This document shows, in pieces, positions 13,226 through 25,597 of a DNA stretch of 64,000 bases. How positions within the stretch are numbered: the first letter of the stretch is position 1; each line of letters begins with the position of its first letter. The stretch comes from Owenia fusiformis (taxonomy: Eukaryota; Annelida; Polychaeta; Sabellida; Oweniidae): contig CAIIXF020000008.1 in assembly GCA_903813345.2 (NCBI GenBank), positions 12,551,278-12,615,277 on the forward strand. Direction: 5' to 3'. Position numbers and translations under genes: made by a program. The notes under the pieces were generated by a model that was not told where the DNA came from, searched no databases, and saw only the letters and a list, made by a program, of their open reading frames with translations.

Positions 13226-13904
13226 CGCACTGTTGTCATGGCAACCACTGACTTGTGGGGTGGAAATTTGTCCTAATAGAAGAAGACGCATTTTGTTAAT
13301 TTTCATGAATGTTTTTTCGTGATAACTTTCTGTAGCTCTAACGAATTTTTCACTTTTCAAAATTTTATTTTTTATTTTTGGAGTCCAGTACCGTTTTTTA
13401 GCACTTTAGACAGTTTTGACAGTAGGAAAGTGTTTCCCAGTCATAGTTGACAGCTTATATACTTATATTTATGTATAGAACACTTTAGGTATACTGGGAA
13501 TAGTGTAAACTACTCTTTTCTTGGAGATTTATTTGCTTTCGTTTGTGTGCATTTTCTCACCTCCTATTAGAGAACTCTGTTGACCTACATTCAATAACTC
13601 GTTTTTCCTTGCAATTTCGCCATAATTAGAGCCAATGATGATTGGTTTTTGTTATATTTATCTAGTTTATATCTTAATCTAGCTAGTTAATTACAAGATA
13701 TATGTTTGTACTGTGTTAAAAAACAGAGATCGTGATTGTTAGGTGAAGCTAATTTTTTTTGCAAAAGTTATGTCATCATTGCATCACAGTTATTAATTAT
13801 GCACTAGTGATGTCCTGTCTGGGATTCCAGTGACTGGCCAGGTATTGCATCAGCCGCTCGTGAGCTATGATTGGTTAGGCAGATAGTTTCGTGTGCAAAA
13901 CACA

Positions 13905-15766
13905 TGTTACATACATGTTGGGGTATAAATACAGTGGCTGACGTGACTCGGGGGCTTTCTGCGCATTGACTTTTGACGAACGGGACTATGTGGCTCAGAT
14001 ATACTGGATTTTTGGAACTACAAAACTTAGGCAGTTTTCTGGAACTATAAAACTTTGTCGTTTTTGCTAACTGCAAAACTTATATGATTATTGGAACTAT
14101 AAAACTATACTGGATTTTTGGAACTACAAAACTTAGGCAGTTTTCTGGAACTATAAAACTTTGTCGTTTTTGCTAACTGCAAAACTTAGGAAGTTTTCTG
14201 CTAACTGAAGTATGGCATGGGATGATTGACTTGCCTAATTGAACTTCATTAGCCCGAGGTAGTAACCATAGATGATTATAAGCCACTGGTGTTGAATTCT
14301 AGGTGAATTAAATGGCTTATTGAGGGAAGTTGTTGAACTACAAAACTTAGGAAGTTTTCTGGAACTACAAAACTTAGGAAGTTTTTCGCTGACTATTCGC
14401 CCGATAGTCCTAGATGATTATAGGCCACTGATGTTGGAGACTTTTGCTCATTGACTTTTGACGAACGGGACTTCCTGGCTGGTTTTATGGAATTTTTGGA
14501 ACTACAAAACTTAGTCGTTTTTGCTAACTGCAACACTTAGCTGATTTTTTGGATCTACAAAACTTAGAAGTTTTCTGCTATCTGAAGAACATAGTCGATC
14601 TGCTACATGGGATGTGTGACCATTGACTATTGACTTCTCTTAGCCTGATGAAGTAGCCATTGATGATTATAAGCCATTGATGTGACAACCTGGATGAATT
14701 TATTGGCTTATTAGAGGAATTTTTGGAACTACAAAACTTAGTCGTTTTTGCTAACTGCAAAACTTAGCTGATATTTTGGATCTACAAAACTTAGAAGTTT
14801 TCTGCTATCTGAAGAACATAGTCGATTTTCTACATGGGATGACTGACCATTGACTATTGACTATTGACTTCTCTTAGCCTGATGAAGTAGCCATTGATGA
14901 TTATAAGCCATTGATGTGACAACCTGGATGAATTTATTGGCTTATTAGAGGAATTTTTGGAACTACAAAACTTAGTCGTTTTTGCTAACTGCAAAACTTA
15001 GCTGATATTTTGGATTTACAAAACTTAGAAGTTTTCTGCTATCTGAAGAACATAGTCGATCTGCTACATGGGATGACTGACCATTGACTATTGACTATTG
15101 ACTTCTCTTAGCCTGATGAAGTAGCCATTGATGATTATAAGCCATTGATGTGACAACCTGGATGAATTTATTGGCTTATTAGAGGGATTTTTGGAACTAC
15201 AAAACTTAGTCGTTTTTGCTAACTGCAAAACTTAGCTGATTTTTTGGATCTACAAAACTTAGAAGTTTTCTGCTATCTGAAGAACATAGTCGATCTGCTA
15301 CATGGGATGACTGACCATTGACTATTGACTTCTCTTAGCCTGATGGAGTAGCCATTGATGATTATAAGCCATTGATGTGACAACCTGGATGAATTTATTG
15401 GCTTATTAGTGGAATTTTTGGAACTACAAAACTTAGTCGTTTTTGCTAACTGCAAAACTTAGCTGATTTTTTGGATCTACAAAACTTAGAAGTTTTCTGC
15501 TATCTGAAGAACATAGTCGATCTGCTACATGGGATGACTGACCATTGACTATTGACTTCTCTTAGCCTGATGAAGTAGCCATTGATGATTATAAGCCATT
15601 GATGTGACAACCTGGATGAATTTATTGGCTTATTAGTGGAATCTTTGGAACTACAAAACTTAGTCGTTTTTGCTAACTGCAAAACTTAGCTGATATATTG
15701 GATCTACAAAACTTAAAAGTTTTCTGCTATCTGAAGAACTTAGTCGATTTGCTGCGTGGGAATCTA
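13905..15766 (+). repeat. Satellite of 227/234-bp units
   Basis: The anchor GGAACTACAAAACTTAGTCG starts at 14498, 14725, 14959, 15193, 15420 and 15647, so the periods are 227, 234, 234, 227 and 227 bp. The 7-bp difference is an extra TGACTAT. Each unit has internal copies of ACTACAAAACTTAG. Degenerate copies precede at about 13995-14470. The small minus-strand ORFs in it are repeat shadows. Confidence 0.93.
13924..13931 (+). promoter_or_regulatory. TATA box-like site ahead of the satellite
   Basis: GGGGTATAAATACAG is a strong TATA-type match just upstream of the repeat array and on the same strand as the small ORF at 15855. It could start a transcript through the satellite. Motif only. Confidence 0.4.
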
Positions 15767-15854
15767 CAGGACTGGACAGCACTTCAAGAGGGTGAAGCTA
15801 TCCCCAGCATAGAGCTTATAAAGAAGTGGTGTCCAGCCTTCATAGACCTAATTC

Positions 15855-16058
15855 ATGGAATCGGATGTTCCTTTCTTCGCCTTGGTCCTAGTCAGTGTTT
15901 TATTCATAGTGACCTGTTTGATCACGATTATATGCATCCGTGTGTGTATGAGAACTGAAAGGGACTCTACTAACCAGGAACCTCAAGTAACCCTTGCACC
16001 TAGGCCAGCATTACAGTCATCATTGGGATTCAGTTTGGCCACTGTGAACTTTGAATAG
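15855..16058 (+). CDS. Candidate small single-pass membrane protein (67 aa)
   Basis: MESDVPFFALVLVSVLFIVT then CLITIICIRVCMRTE: a ~24-residue hydrophobic helix near the N-terminus followed by a basic, polar tail. It directly follows the satellite, and an AATAAA (TGAAATAAACC) lies about 115 bp after the stop. No family recognised. It could also be a chance ORF or an exon fragment. Confidence 0.35.
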   Translation: MESDVPFFALVLVSVLFIVTCLITIICIRVCMRTERDSTNQEPQVTLAPRPALQSSLGFSLATVNFE

Positions 16059-16261
16059 AATTCTACTTTGAACTATTATTGTACCAGAGAGTGGACGTAT
16101 ATAATTAACAACAACAAGTTTATTTGGACATCTCAAATTTATTGGTACATTATTAAGGATATAATATATGTGAAATAAACCTATATTGTTTGTCGTGTTG
16201 TAATTGTTGTAAAACACAAGTACATTTAACGTGTATCCAGAAATCCATAAGTAACCTAGCC

Positions 16262-16825
16262 ATCACACTACCACTAATCGGCTAGTTTGTTACATTTCCG
16301 TAAATGCCTAAGATTAGAATAATACTCAACATTGATAGTACTTTTTCCCTTTTCTAAATAATCCACGAACACATCACCCCTTGCATCCCAGAAAACTGAG
16401 GCCATCACCTTCCCAGCAGAGGACACCACCCTGGCATTTTGGGAGGTGGGGGGAAGTGTGTTTCTATTCCATCGATTGCCTCAGACTCAAATTGGTAGAC
16501 CTGGCATTCAGAAATCACTCCATAAAATCATCTGGGTCTGTTTCGAAAATCATTTCTGATCATGAGTCAAAAGGCGTGGAACCCACGAAGCTGAAACCTT
16601 TGTCATTCCAACTGTATTGGTCAGAATATGATGGACTCTCCTGAGAGATGCCAATAGTCTCAGCTATGTAACAAACAGTGCAAACGGTCAATGTTTTCTG
16701 TGGTGGCGACTGTTGATGGCTGTCCAGGCCTCGGGTCATATTGAATGCTCTCTCTACCCCTTTTGAATTCAGCATTCCCAAATTGTCCCCAGGTCCGTGC
16801 ACCTCGTTATACCAGATCAACGACT
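16262..16825 (-). pseudogene. Mariner transposase, internally deleted
   Basis: The minus strand has an N-terminal helix-turn-helix remnant (AETIGISQES) at about 16620-16700, then after a gap KVMASVFWDARGDVFVDYLE and NVEYYSNLRHLRKC at about 16415-16275; FWDARG carries the second catalytic Asp. The first Asp and the end are missing. A different copy from the one near 13 kb. Confidence 0.8.
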
Positions 16826-17340
16826 GTCGTCATAGAGGTGATAGAAGGTCGTATGTTTATATTGAATGCAGATGTAACCACATATTAGTTTCATCATTGA
16901 TCGTGGCTTTTAACAATAATTTGTATCTATTTAATAGCAAACATGTAATTTGCAACAACAACGATGAGGGTTGATCATAAATCATAAAAAAGTGAACTGT
17001 TGCATGCAACAGGCTACATTTCCCCTGAGACTAATATACTTTTATGTTAGTCTCAGATTTCCCTTATTACCTGCAGGAATCCCTTCATATTTTCACATAT
17101 TGTAGAGGAAGGTCTAGATTTTTTGTTGGTCCCATACATTTTTCGTAGGCTTGGGATTTGCAGAAATTGTAAGCCCTAACCAAATATCACTGAAAATCGA
17201 TAAAATGTGAACTTCAACATTTGCGATTCTAAAACCCCTCGACAATCTTCCTGTGGAAATCTTCTTAGCTGCAGAAAAACTTAATGTTTTCTAACTTGTT
17301 TTGGTTTTGAATCCCGCACATCATGGTGTAAAAATTAGCA

Positions 17341-17602
17341 TCCTGCTTCCACATCCTCCGATCACAGGGCTTCAAAATTCAGAATATATTCTTTCTTTTT
17401 ACCCCCTGCGATAAGCAGTTAGCCTTTCCCCGATTAAGAACTTGCAATCTGATTGGCTGTCACAACACTGCGACAGAAATCGTCATTGCGCATAATAAGA
17501 TCACGTGATTCAGTTTAATCGGGCGCTTCCAAATTGGTTATAGCAGGGGGAAGAAGGAGGTACGGATTCTGGATACCTGCTTAGGAGGATGTGCTTCCAT
17601 GA
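17341..17602. repeat. Foldback element with CATCCTCC ends
   Basis: The left arm (TCCTGCTTCCACATCCTCCG) and right arm (GGAGGATGTGCTTCCATG) are inverted, with further pairing around the CCCCCTGC / GCAGGGGG segments. The related foldback at 30306-30420 has the same CATCCTCCGA core. Confidence 0.7.
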
Positions 17603-18063
17603 ATTGCAAAGTTGTTATGATCCAAAGAAATGTTCTAAGTTTCCAAAGACGAAAAACTGAAAACACCTTCCAGTAAAATCGCAACATACCCCTATATGGT
17701 CTTAAAATGTCAATATCTCCATTAATCATGGATCAATTCTAATGAAATATGGCTAAAACACTAATTAGATTTCTTTTTGATTTTTGCAAGATATTAGTGT
17801 GCCATTTGTCTTATGGTGTGGTTTAAATTTATATCCCTCACAGTAAGCTTTTTAAGATCATCCAATGTGTTTCAACAATTTCCATAAATCACATTGGTAA
17901 GATTTTGCACAATATCTAATTTTAGCCATGTTTGTTTAAGTCTTGTAATTTCTTCAAAATTCAAGACTGAGAATAAATTATGGCATCAACAAAAATTCTT
18001 ATTTAAAGGCTAATGTTCTTAAACCATTAAAGGGTGATGTTATTAAAACATGGGTTATATATA

Positions 18064-18992
18064 CAGGGCGTATCAAAAAAACGCAACAAGCAGTTATCTG
18101 GTAAAATCACAAATATAGTGATGACTACATCAATTTCATTTGATTTACCATGAAGCCACATCCCCCCTCTTTGCAATGATATGTCATTCATTCACACGTG
18201 GTCGTGGTTGGGTGAGAAGTCCTTCCATTTGCACAGTGTGTCAAAATTTGCTCTGGACCAAGTTTCAGTGAATTGTTGTGACTTTTTCTTTTGGAGCTAT
18301 CTCAGGAGCATCTGTGCTCACCATTCCTCCACCAGATATTGCAAAATATGGAGAAAGAATTGCCAATGGGCTGCTTTTCTCCGTTTTAACCCACATATGA
18401 CTCAGGGCTGAACCATGCATGACATGGAGAGATGAACGCATCTTTACGTGCAAAGAACTGGTGGCACTTTGGAGGGGTATAGGATGTATTCTTGTTAGAG
18501 TATGAGTATGATCACTTTACTGTCTATGTCATATCTGCCACACATTCTACCAATTGTCCTTATGCCCCATGCACTAACTTTTGCAATGTTTAAAACTTGG
18601 GTCCGAGCTGAATTTTACCCCACTTTGCGAATTTAATGATTATTCGGCCAGCCATGACTCCCTGTGAATGAATGACATTCCATTGCAAAGAGGAGTAATT
18701 TGGCTTTTTGGTACATTGAATGAAATTGATGTAGTCATCATTGGTTTCATGTTTTCTTCCAATATTGCATCGGGCCCCGTACACTGACTTTCGCGATGTT
18801 TATAAATTGGTCCCAAACTAATTTTGGACCACTTTCGAATAATTACTCGCCTAACCATGACCCAATATCAACGAATGATATACCATTGGAAAGAGGAGAC
18901 ACGTGGCTTTATGGTACATGAAATCAATGCTGTTATCACTGGTTTTATGCTTTTCCGAGATAGCAATCAGTTGCGTTTTTTGATACGCATTG
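18064..18992. mobile_element. Non-autonomous TIR transposon, TA-flanked (929 bp)
   Basis: Ends CAGGGCGTATCAAAAAAACG and the complement of CAATGCGTATCAAAAAACGC, flanked by TA on both sides, fit a Tc1/mariner-type insertion. Inside, a ~170-230-bp segment (CATTCCATTGCAAAGAGGAG and relatives) is repeated about three times. No transposase ORF. Confidence 0.8.
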
Positions 18993-19363
18993 TATAAATA
19001 TACAATTCATTGATCAATTGATAAGGGAAAGTAACATATCACTCGTACCGTCACATTAGTCTGTTTTTAACGAAATGTCTAGTATTTTAGTTTTATTATA
19101 ACATTTTTGATATTTGTGTACTCCTCGTGCTATTGCAACAATAAGAATCCACTTGGGATAAATAAGGATACATTGCATTACAACTTTACTGGTCCCCACT
19201 TGGTTCATGGTTCCAACATGTCGGGCATCATACCATTTGGAATTGATTGTATAAATGATCGGCGCGCCCTCTTTCGAAATCTTATTTAAACCATGCATAC
19301 CAAATAAAAAAGGTGCACGTTTTCGGCCCACTCGAACGAATGATTTAAACAAAAAATCGTATT

Positions 19364-20560
19364 TCAATATTTATTCAGTATCACATTATTACATTCACTA
19401 CTGGCAATTTCGACATTCTTATATCCTTGCTGTTGTTTTTCAACGTGATAGTTTCCATGCTTCTTAAATATATCATAAAGTTCTAATGTCATTGCTTTGG
19501 AATCTCTTGCAGTATCTGACATTTCAGTGGCAGCACTGTTCTTGGACTCTTTTGAACATCTGCATGAACTAGCAAGTCTTAGTGTTGTGCTAAGAGAAAA
19601 TATACTTTTCATAGCATTTTGAAAGTCAGTGTGGACGAATGAATAGATGAATGGGTTGATGCAGCAGGAGATATAAACTGCAAAAGCACCGATTTGGTAT
19701 TGTAGTCCAGTAAATGTGTTGACTACACCAATGTAGTAAAGAAGTGCATATATCCAGTCCCATGTCCAGCAAAGAAAGAATCCCACTGAGACGATAATAA
19801 GTGTACGTATCACAATAATTCTGCTCCTTGTCATTTGTCTTTCTCGTTGTGTAGATCCCACTTGAATTTTTGCCTGCATATGTATCATGACAACTATTCT
19901 GGTATAGCAAAATAGAAAAATGCAAATAGGTATGAAGTATTCTATAACGAAAATATAAACGCCAAACACACGTTGAGATATTTTATTCGGCCATTTTGTC
20001 CACAGCGAGCAATTTCTGCCATTCATTGTCGAACTTGCGATTGCGTATGTTTCATGTGCGAATCCAATGAACCAAACCGATGGGATAAAAAGGCATATCC
20101 GTTTCTTTGAGATGTACCTTACATAAACCATTGGATAGATCAAAGCAATGTATCTCTCTATAGTTAGTGCAACAAGGTTGAAGGTTGATACGACCATGCA
20201 CGCCCAGGGGATGTACTCCGATAACCAAACTACACAAAAAACTGTCACAGTTGGTCCTGGTTCTGTAATCCATGGCCAATCCATACCATCAAGCATCTTA
20301 CTAAGGAATATAAACAATGATGCGAACATGTCGATCATACTTTGGTTGATGATCAGCATATTGCTGATTTTTCCTCTTAGTTTATCCGACTTTAGAAATA
20401 CATATACCACAAAAATGTTTCCAATGCATCCTAAACCACTTATAACGCAGTAAATAATTTTCTGGTTGAACGATGTGAAGTAATTTACTATAAATATTGT
20501 ATCTTCTATACTTGTAACATTTCCTAATGTCTCATTTAACGTTCCCCGAATATTCTTCAT
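19364..20560 (-). CDS. Orphan class-A (rhodopsin-like) GPCR, single exon, 398 aa
   Basis: Intact paralogue of the receptor at 8914-9885, with the same landmarks: GN in TM1, QSMID in TM2, VFCVVW before TM3, ERY, TM4 tryptophan, FIP/CYTRI in TM5, NPFIY in TM7. TM6 reads FFLCWTW, again without the CWxP proline. N-terminal NET and NVT are glycosylation candidates. Unlike its neighbour it has a cytoplasmic tail of about 80 residues with Cys, Ser and Lys clusters and a polar end (VILNKY), so desensitisation or trafficking may differ. Codons for TM2-TM3 are nearly identical in DNA to the neighbour, while other parts have diverged. Ligand unknown. Confidence 0.93.
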   Translation of the reverse strand: MKNIRGTLNETLGNVTSIEDTIFIVNYFTSFNQKIIYCVISGLGCIGNIFVVYVFLKSDKLRGKISNMLIINQSMIDMFASLFIFLSKMLDGMDWPWITEPGPTVTVFCVVWLSEYIPWACMVVSTFNLVALTIERYIALIYPMVYVRYISKKRICLFIPSVWFIGFAHETYAIASSTMNGRNCSLWTKWPNKISQRVFGVYIFVIEYFIPICIFLFCYTRIVVMIHMQAKIQVGSTQRERQMTRSRIIVIRTLIIVSVGFFLCWTWDWIYALLYYIGVVNTFTGLQYQIGAFAVYISCCINPFIYSFVHTDFQNAMKSIFSLSTTLRLASSCRCSKESKNSAATEMSDTARDSKAMTLELYDIFKKHGNYHVEKQQQGYKNVEIASSECNNVILNKY

Positions 20561-22794
20561 AATACTGCAGATAAGTAAGTAGTCAAACGCAGATAACCTG
20601 AAAGTGAATCCGATCTGTTAATACTTGAAAAACAATGCAGAACAATATGGCTCATCAAAAACACTAATGTCCCATGAATAAAATATGATGGTAGATCTAT
20701 TGTCGAAAATATAATGGTCAGGTTTTAATAACTGACCATGTTCACTCTATTGTGATGATATTGAGCTTATGGGACGTTCTAAACAATTAAGATAATTAAG
20801 TTGTTGTTCCAATAACTGATTTTCAAACTGCCAATCTAAATATTTAACTGGTACGTAGTTTATCTTTATTTGTTATCATTCGCATATGCTTTTTCTCAAA
20901 CGTATTATTAAATTGGTATTTTTGATGCTGGCACATAGTCAAATCCAACTCCAGGTCCAACAAATAATAACTTGCTAAACTTGTTACAGATCTGAGTTAA
21001 CGGAACGATTATTACAGAGTCTAATTATAGTTATGCAATAGTAAACTAGAAAAACAGAAACTCCAAGGAGTAGCAAATCTCACTGAACAAAAGATATCTT
21101 AATGATTAGTAGCCATCTTGAAATTTCCTACTTGAACAGAGCTGCTTTGTCCCTAGGTGTCAGCAAATAAAATTTGAACCAAATCCATCAATTGGTATTC
21201 ATTCAGGTTTGAAATTCGGTTGCCATCATGAAAAGTTCTTCTTGAGCAGATCTCCTTTGTCCCTGGTACCAGCATATGTTTGAATCAAATCCGTTAACTG
21301 GTATTTGAGTTATCAAAGATCACACTTTTAACGTCAAATGGTGACCATTTAGATAAATAGCCGGCATCTTGAAAATTTCTCTAAGCATCAGCATATAGTC
21401 TTTGAATCAAATTCATCCCCTGGAATTTGATTTATCAGATAACATTTTTATGAAAAATGGCGGACTTTTCGAAATCCAGTGGCCATCTTGAAAACGTCTT
21501 CTTTAACGGAGGTCCTTTGTCCCTTGGCATTAACGGATAAAATTTTAACCCAATCCGTCAATTGGCATTTGAGTTATTAAAGATTTTAATATAGCCACGC
21601 ATTGAGTCAAGGTTATAGTTGTTATTTATCTTTACATATACAATGCAATCAAAGAACCAATATTGTCCTAATTAACCTTAATATTATCCCTAATTTGTGG
21701 AAAACAACAGGATGTTTGGGAAAGGTGTGAATACTGGAATACAGCAGTTAATTGGTTTATCCTAAAAGAACTGAATTGTTTTATGTTTGGATTAAGAGAA
21801 AGGTGTGAATCAAGAAGAAAATGGATTTATCATTATTAGAAATTACCTCGATGTTTTTTATTTGGATTAAGAGAAAGGTGATAATCTGGGAGATAATTGG
21901 TTTATCCTTATTGTAAATTTACTGGATGTTTTCGATTTGGTTTATGAACAGGTCTTAACTGATTTATATCCCATGGGTCTGTTATCCATAGCTAAGATTC
22001 AATCAGTAAATGTTTTATAATCACAAAGACAACACAGACACAGATTTGCAGACAAGATTATAACACGAGAAAGAGAGAAATTCAACTTCGTAATATCCTA
22101 TCACTAAAATGCCTCCTAAAAGGCATACATATGACAAACCTGAATGCCCGTGATATTTTGAAGGATTATACATCATCTTGAATGAACACTCATGAAAAAT
22201 TCTTTTTACTTGTAGAGGATATCTACTCAAATATTGCTTATGCTAAAACTGCCAAGAAACAAACAGCAATGAGGGACTTTTCAAGCAAAAGTAAAGCAGT
22301 GCTATATCACCATAATATGGGATAAGTCATTTGATAAGCATAAGATTTCGTACAAGACTATCATATACTAATACAGTGTATTACAAAGTTTTTGCCAAAA
22401 TATAAGAGTTATTTTTAGTAAAATAATGAAATTTTTCAAAATGTAAATCAAACATAGCATATATAGGCTATAACCCTATTGTAGAATAACTCATCAACAA
22501 CATGTATTGTTTTCTGACTTTTTCTGTTCAATATAGAGGACTGGACAATGAAAATCCCCCCCCCCGACCAACAATATGCTCGAAATTTTGGTGTTTGGAT
22601 TAGACAGGTTTTACTGTACATGTGTACAATGTAAAAGGAGTGGTATGATATGGACAACTGAATTCAACAATGTTTTTCTCTTAAACAAATCATTGAAAAC
22701 ATTCTGTAAAAAACACGGTATTTTATGTATTTTATAACTGTTTTTGTTAACATTTTTTGTTTTTTTAGTGCAATTGCTTTTGCTCCTTTCTACC
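20561..22794. other. Intergenic DNA with diverged tandem repeats
   Basis: About 21108-21570 holds four diverged ~120-bp units built on CCATCTTGAAA...CTTTGTCCCT...GTATTTGAGTTATCAAAG. About 21740-21940 has two or three diverged TTGGATTAAGAGAAAGGTG units. A GGATTAGACAGGTTTTACTG end at about 22595-22615 matches the right TIR of the element at 34287-34888. No gene seen. Confidence 0.6.
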
Positions 22795-23122
22795 AATTCT
22801 TGAGAATGAAATAAAATGTCTTTCCGAACCTTGTTGGAACAAAATAGCATATACAACATGTTTTTAGACCTCTAAATATTATAGTTATACAAAAGGATTT
22901 TTGGTTGATTTTAAAAAAAAGTATTCAAAAAATTAAAATAGAATCCCCCTAAATAGATAAAAATCAAGTTTAACCTTTTATTTCATTAACAATATACTTT
23001 TTTAAAATCAACCAAAATTTCCTTTGTACAATTACAATATTGAGAGACCTAAACATGTTGTGTTTATATTGTTTTGTTCCAATGAGGTTCGGAAAGATGT
23101 TTCATTTCACTCTGGAAACATG
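22795..23122. repeat. Foldback element, ~120-bp diverged arms
   Basis: Left arm (about 22797-22915) and right arm (about 22997-23120) are inverted copies sharing CTTTCCGAACC and TTTTGGTTGATTTTAAAA, with an ~80-bp centre. The arms are roughly 80% alike by eye, so the element is old. Confidence 0.75.
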
Positions 23123-23760
23123 ATACCAAGAACAAACAAGTGTTTGATGTGTTTTCTAAAACAATATACTGTAGATGAAAGTATCTATATATTTTTCAAA
23201 TTATATTGTTACCATTCAAAAGATGACCATTAAATTGACGATGTAATTTTTAGAATTTTTGATGACTGGTTTAAGAGAAACGTCTGTTCAAAAAGTTCTC
23301 CATATCGATACCACTCCTTTCAAAACAAACAATGCAAGTTCCCATTAAGGTTGTTTACCCTTGGTATTTCAAAACCAAATGATGATAGAATGATTCGTGA
23401 ATGAATGCAAAAGTTTGAGGAAGACATACGTATTGTACAGGTATGACTTTTCTGAGATTGAGACCTGTCCTATTATCATAAATGGAGGCCCACATATTGG
23501 ACATCCTTTTCCCCATCTCTTGGTATATGGTTTAAATACTGTGATCCTTAATACTTTTAAGAATGATACAAAGTGTCCCACTTTTATGACACACCCTGTA
23601 CATTTATAAGCACCTTGCACTAATAAGGGATTTTCCCCCAACCTGGGAAAATGTAATAAAACGCTAGACTATTATATCAATAGGATTATTACTTTGTTTT
23701 TCAATATAAATTTCAATTCACATTTTGTTTTTAATAACATAAAAGCGAGATGCTGGTTAA

Positions 23761-25325
23761 TTGTTACACAACGAACATCAACATTATTACTGTGAAAATG
23801 AAGATGAAATTTTAACATTAATGCAGGGACTTGGTGATAAAGCACCTGGTTTTGACAATATAAAGCCCATGGTAATTAAACATGCTAGATTCAATATAGC
23901 TACTCCTTTTACACATATTGTTAACCTTTCACTGCAATCTGGTATTTTTCCAGATAAACTAAAGATTACAAAATTAATTGCACTTTTCAAAAAAGGAGAA
24001 AGATCACTTTTTAAGAACTATAGACCTATTTCTTTACTGAGTGTTTTTTCTAAACTTCTTGAAAAAGTAATGCATAAACGTTTTTCTACATTTCTTAAAA
24101 CTAATAATCTAATGCATGAAAGGCAATTTGGTTTTAAAGAAAAACATTCAACATATATGGCCATTCTTACTTTTTCTGAACAAATTCGTTTGCTTTAGAT
24201 AATAAAAAACATGTTTTAGGTTTATATTTAGACCTTTCCAAGGCATTTGATACCATTGACCATACAATTTTACTAAATAAACTAGAAATGCTAGGTTTTC
24301 GCGGTGTTGCTAATGATTGGTTTAGAAGTTATTTAAAAAACCGTCCTTTAAAAACTTTTATTGAGGATACATATTCAGATAAAAATGAAACTTTAACTTT
24401 TGGTGTCCCTCAAGGCTCTGTCTTGGGGCCAGTACTATTTACGCTATATATAAACGATCTTTTTAAGGTATCAGATATTTTCAAATTAGTTATTTTTGCT
24501 GATGATACTAATATATGCCTCGAAGATGATAACCTAGAAAACCTATTCAAAATTGCAAATAATGAAATGATTAAAATTTCTAATTGGTTCAAGAACAATA
24601 AACTTTCACTCAACATAGATAAAACTAATTATATGATCTTTACTAAATCAAAACCTAAACTCAATGATTCCAAATATCAGTTAATTATTGATAGAAATAC
24701 TATTGAACGAGTTGAAAAAACAAACTTTCTTGGAGTAATGATTGACAATAAATTAAATTGGAACGAACATATATCTTATATTATTTCGAAAATATCCAAA
24801 ACACTAGGTATACTTTACAAAATACGCTACAAATTAAATTTAACAGCTTTGCTAGATATATATTACTCACTTATATATTCTCACATTTCATATTGTAACA
24901 TCATATGGGGAAATGCCAACAAATTTTTATTAGACAAGGTTTATGCAATTCAAAAAAAATTTGTCAAATTATCTTTAAATTTAGATTTACTTCACCCAAG
25001 TTTACCACTATTCAAGCAATTACATATATTAACTATCTTTGATATTCATAAATTAGAAAAAGCAAAATTCATGTTTAATATAGTTAAAGAACCAGCACAT
25101 TTTCCTTCCCATTTATTTAAACAGTATTTCAATTTCAGACACACTCGTACCACGAGACAAATCCATCACATTATCCCATGCAAATTTAAATCAAACTTAA
25201 CAAAAAAATCAGTTCAATACTCTGGAACAATAATATGGAACAAACTACCAACATCCCTTCAATCTCTACCATCATTTTACTCCTTTAAATACAATTACAA
25301 AAAAATATTAATAAATAGTTACTGA
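23761..25325 (+). pseudogene. LINE A reverse transcriptase, frameshifted
   Basis: Two overlapping parts in different frames (23761-24198 and about 24194-25325) together cover RT fingers, palm and thumb and a C-terminal region ending near KYNYKKILINSY. One base is missing relative to the related LINE B frame. Confidence 0.88.
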
Positions 25326-25432
25326 GCCATGAGCATGTATTGTTATTCTTCCACAATTGTATTATGTTTGTATTTTTCACTTTTGAATTGTTTATGTGCA
25401 GGCATTTTTGTATATTGTCGTATTTAAGAAAT

Positions 25433-25597
25433 ATAGACCAAAGAGCAGGGTTTCTAGTTTCGAATAACACCCCGCTGGTCTCGGCACAAACGTTTTCTGT
25501 ACCCTGAACGACCGAAGGGAGTGAGGGGTTCGAAAGCTTTTGTGCCGAGACCAGCGGGGTGTTATTCGAAACTAGTAACCCTGCTCTGAAGTCTATA
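25433..25597. repeat. Near-perfect palindrome in the 3'UTR of LINE A
   Basis: Arms of about 60 bp sharing TTCGAATAACACCCCGCTGG and its complement, with a short loop, end in TAGAC / GTCTA. GC-rich relative to its surroundings. Looks like a foldback MITE inserted into the LINE. Confidence 0.85.

Noticed and set aside
13804-15682. Repeated 60-aa minus-strand ORFs
   Set aside because: They are antisense frames of the 227/234-bp satellite; identical because the DNA repeats.
13995-15766. CRISPR-like array
   Set aside because: Units are long and continuous without unique spacers, and the genome is animal.
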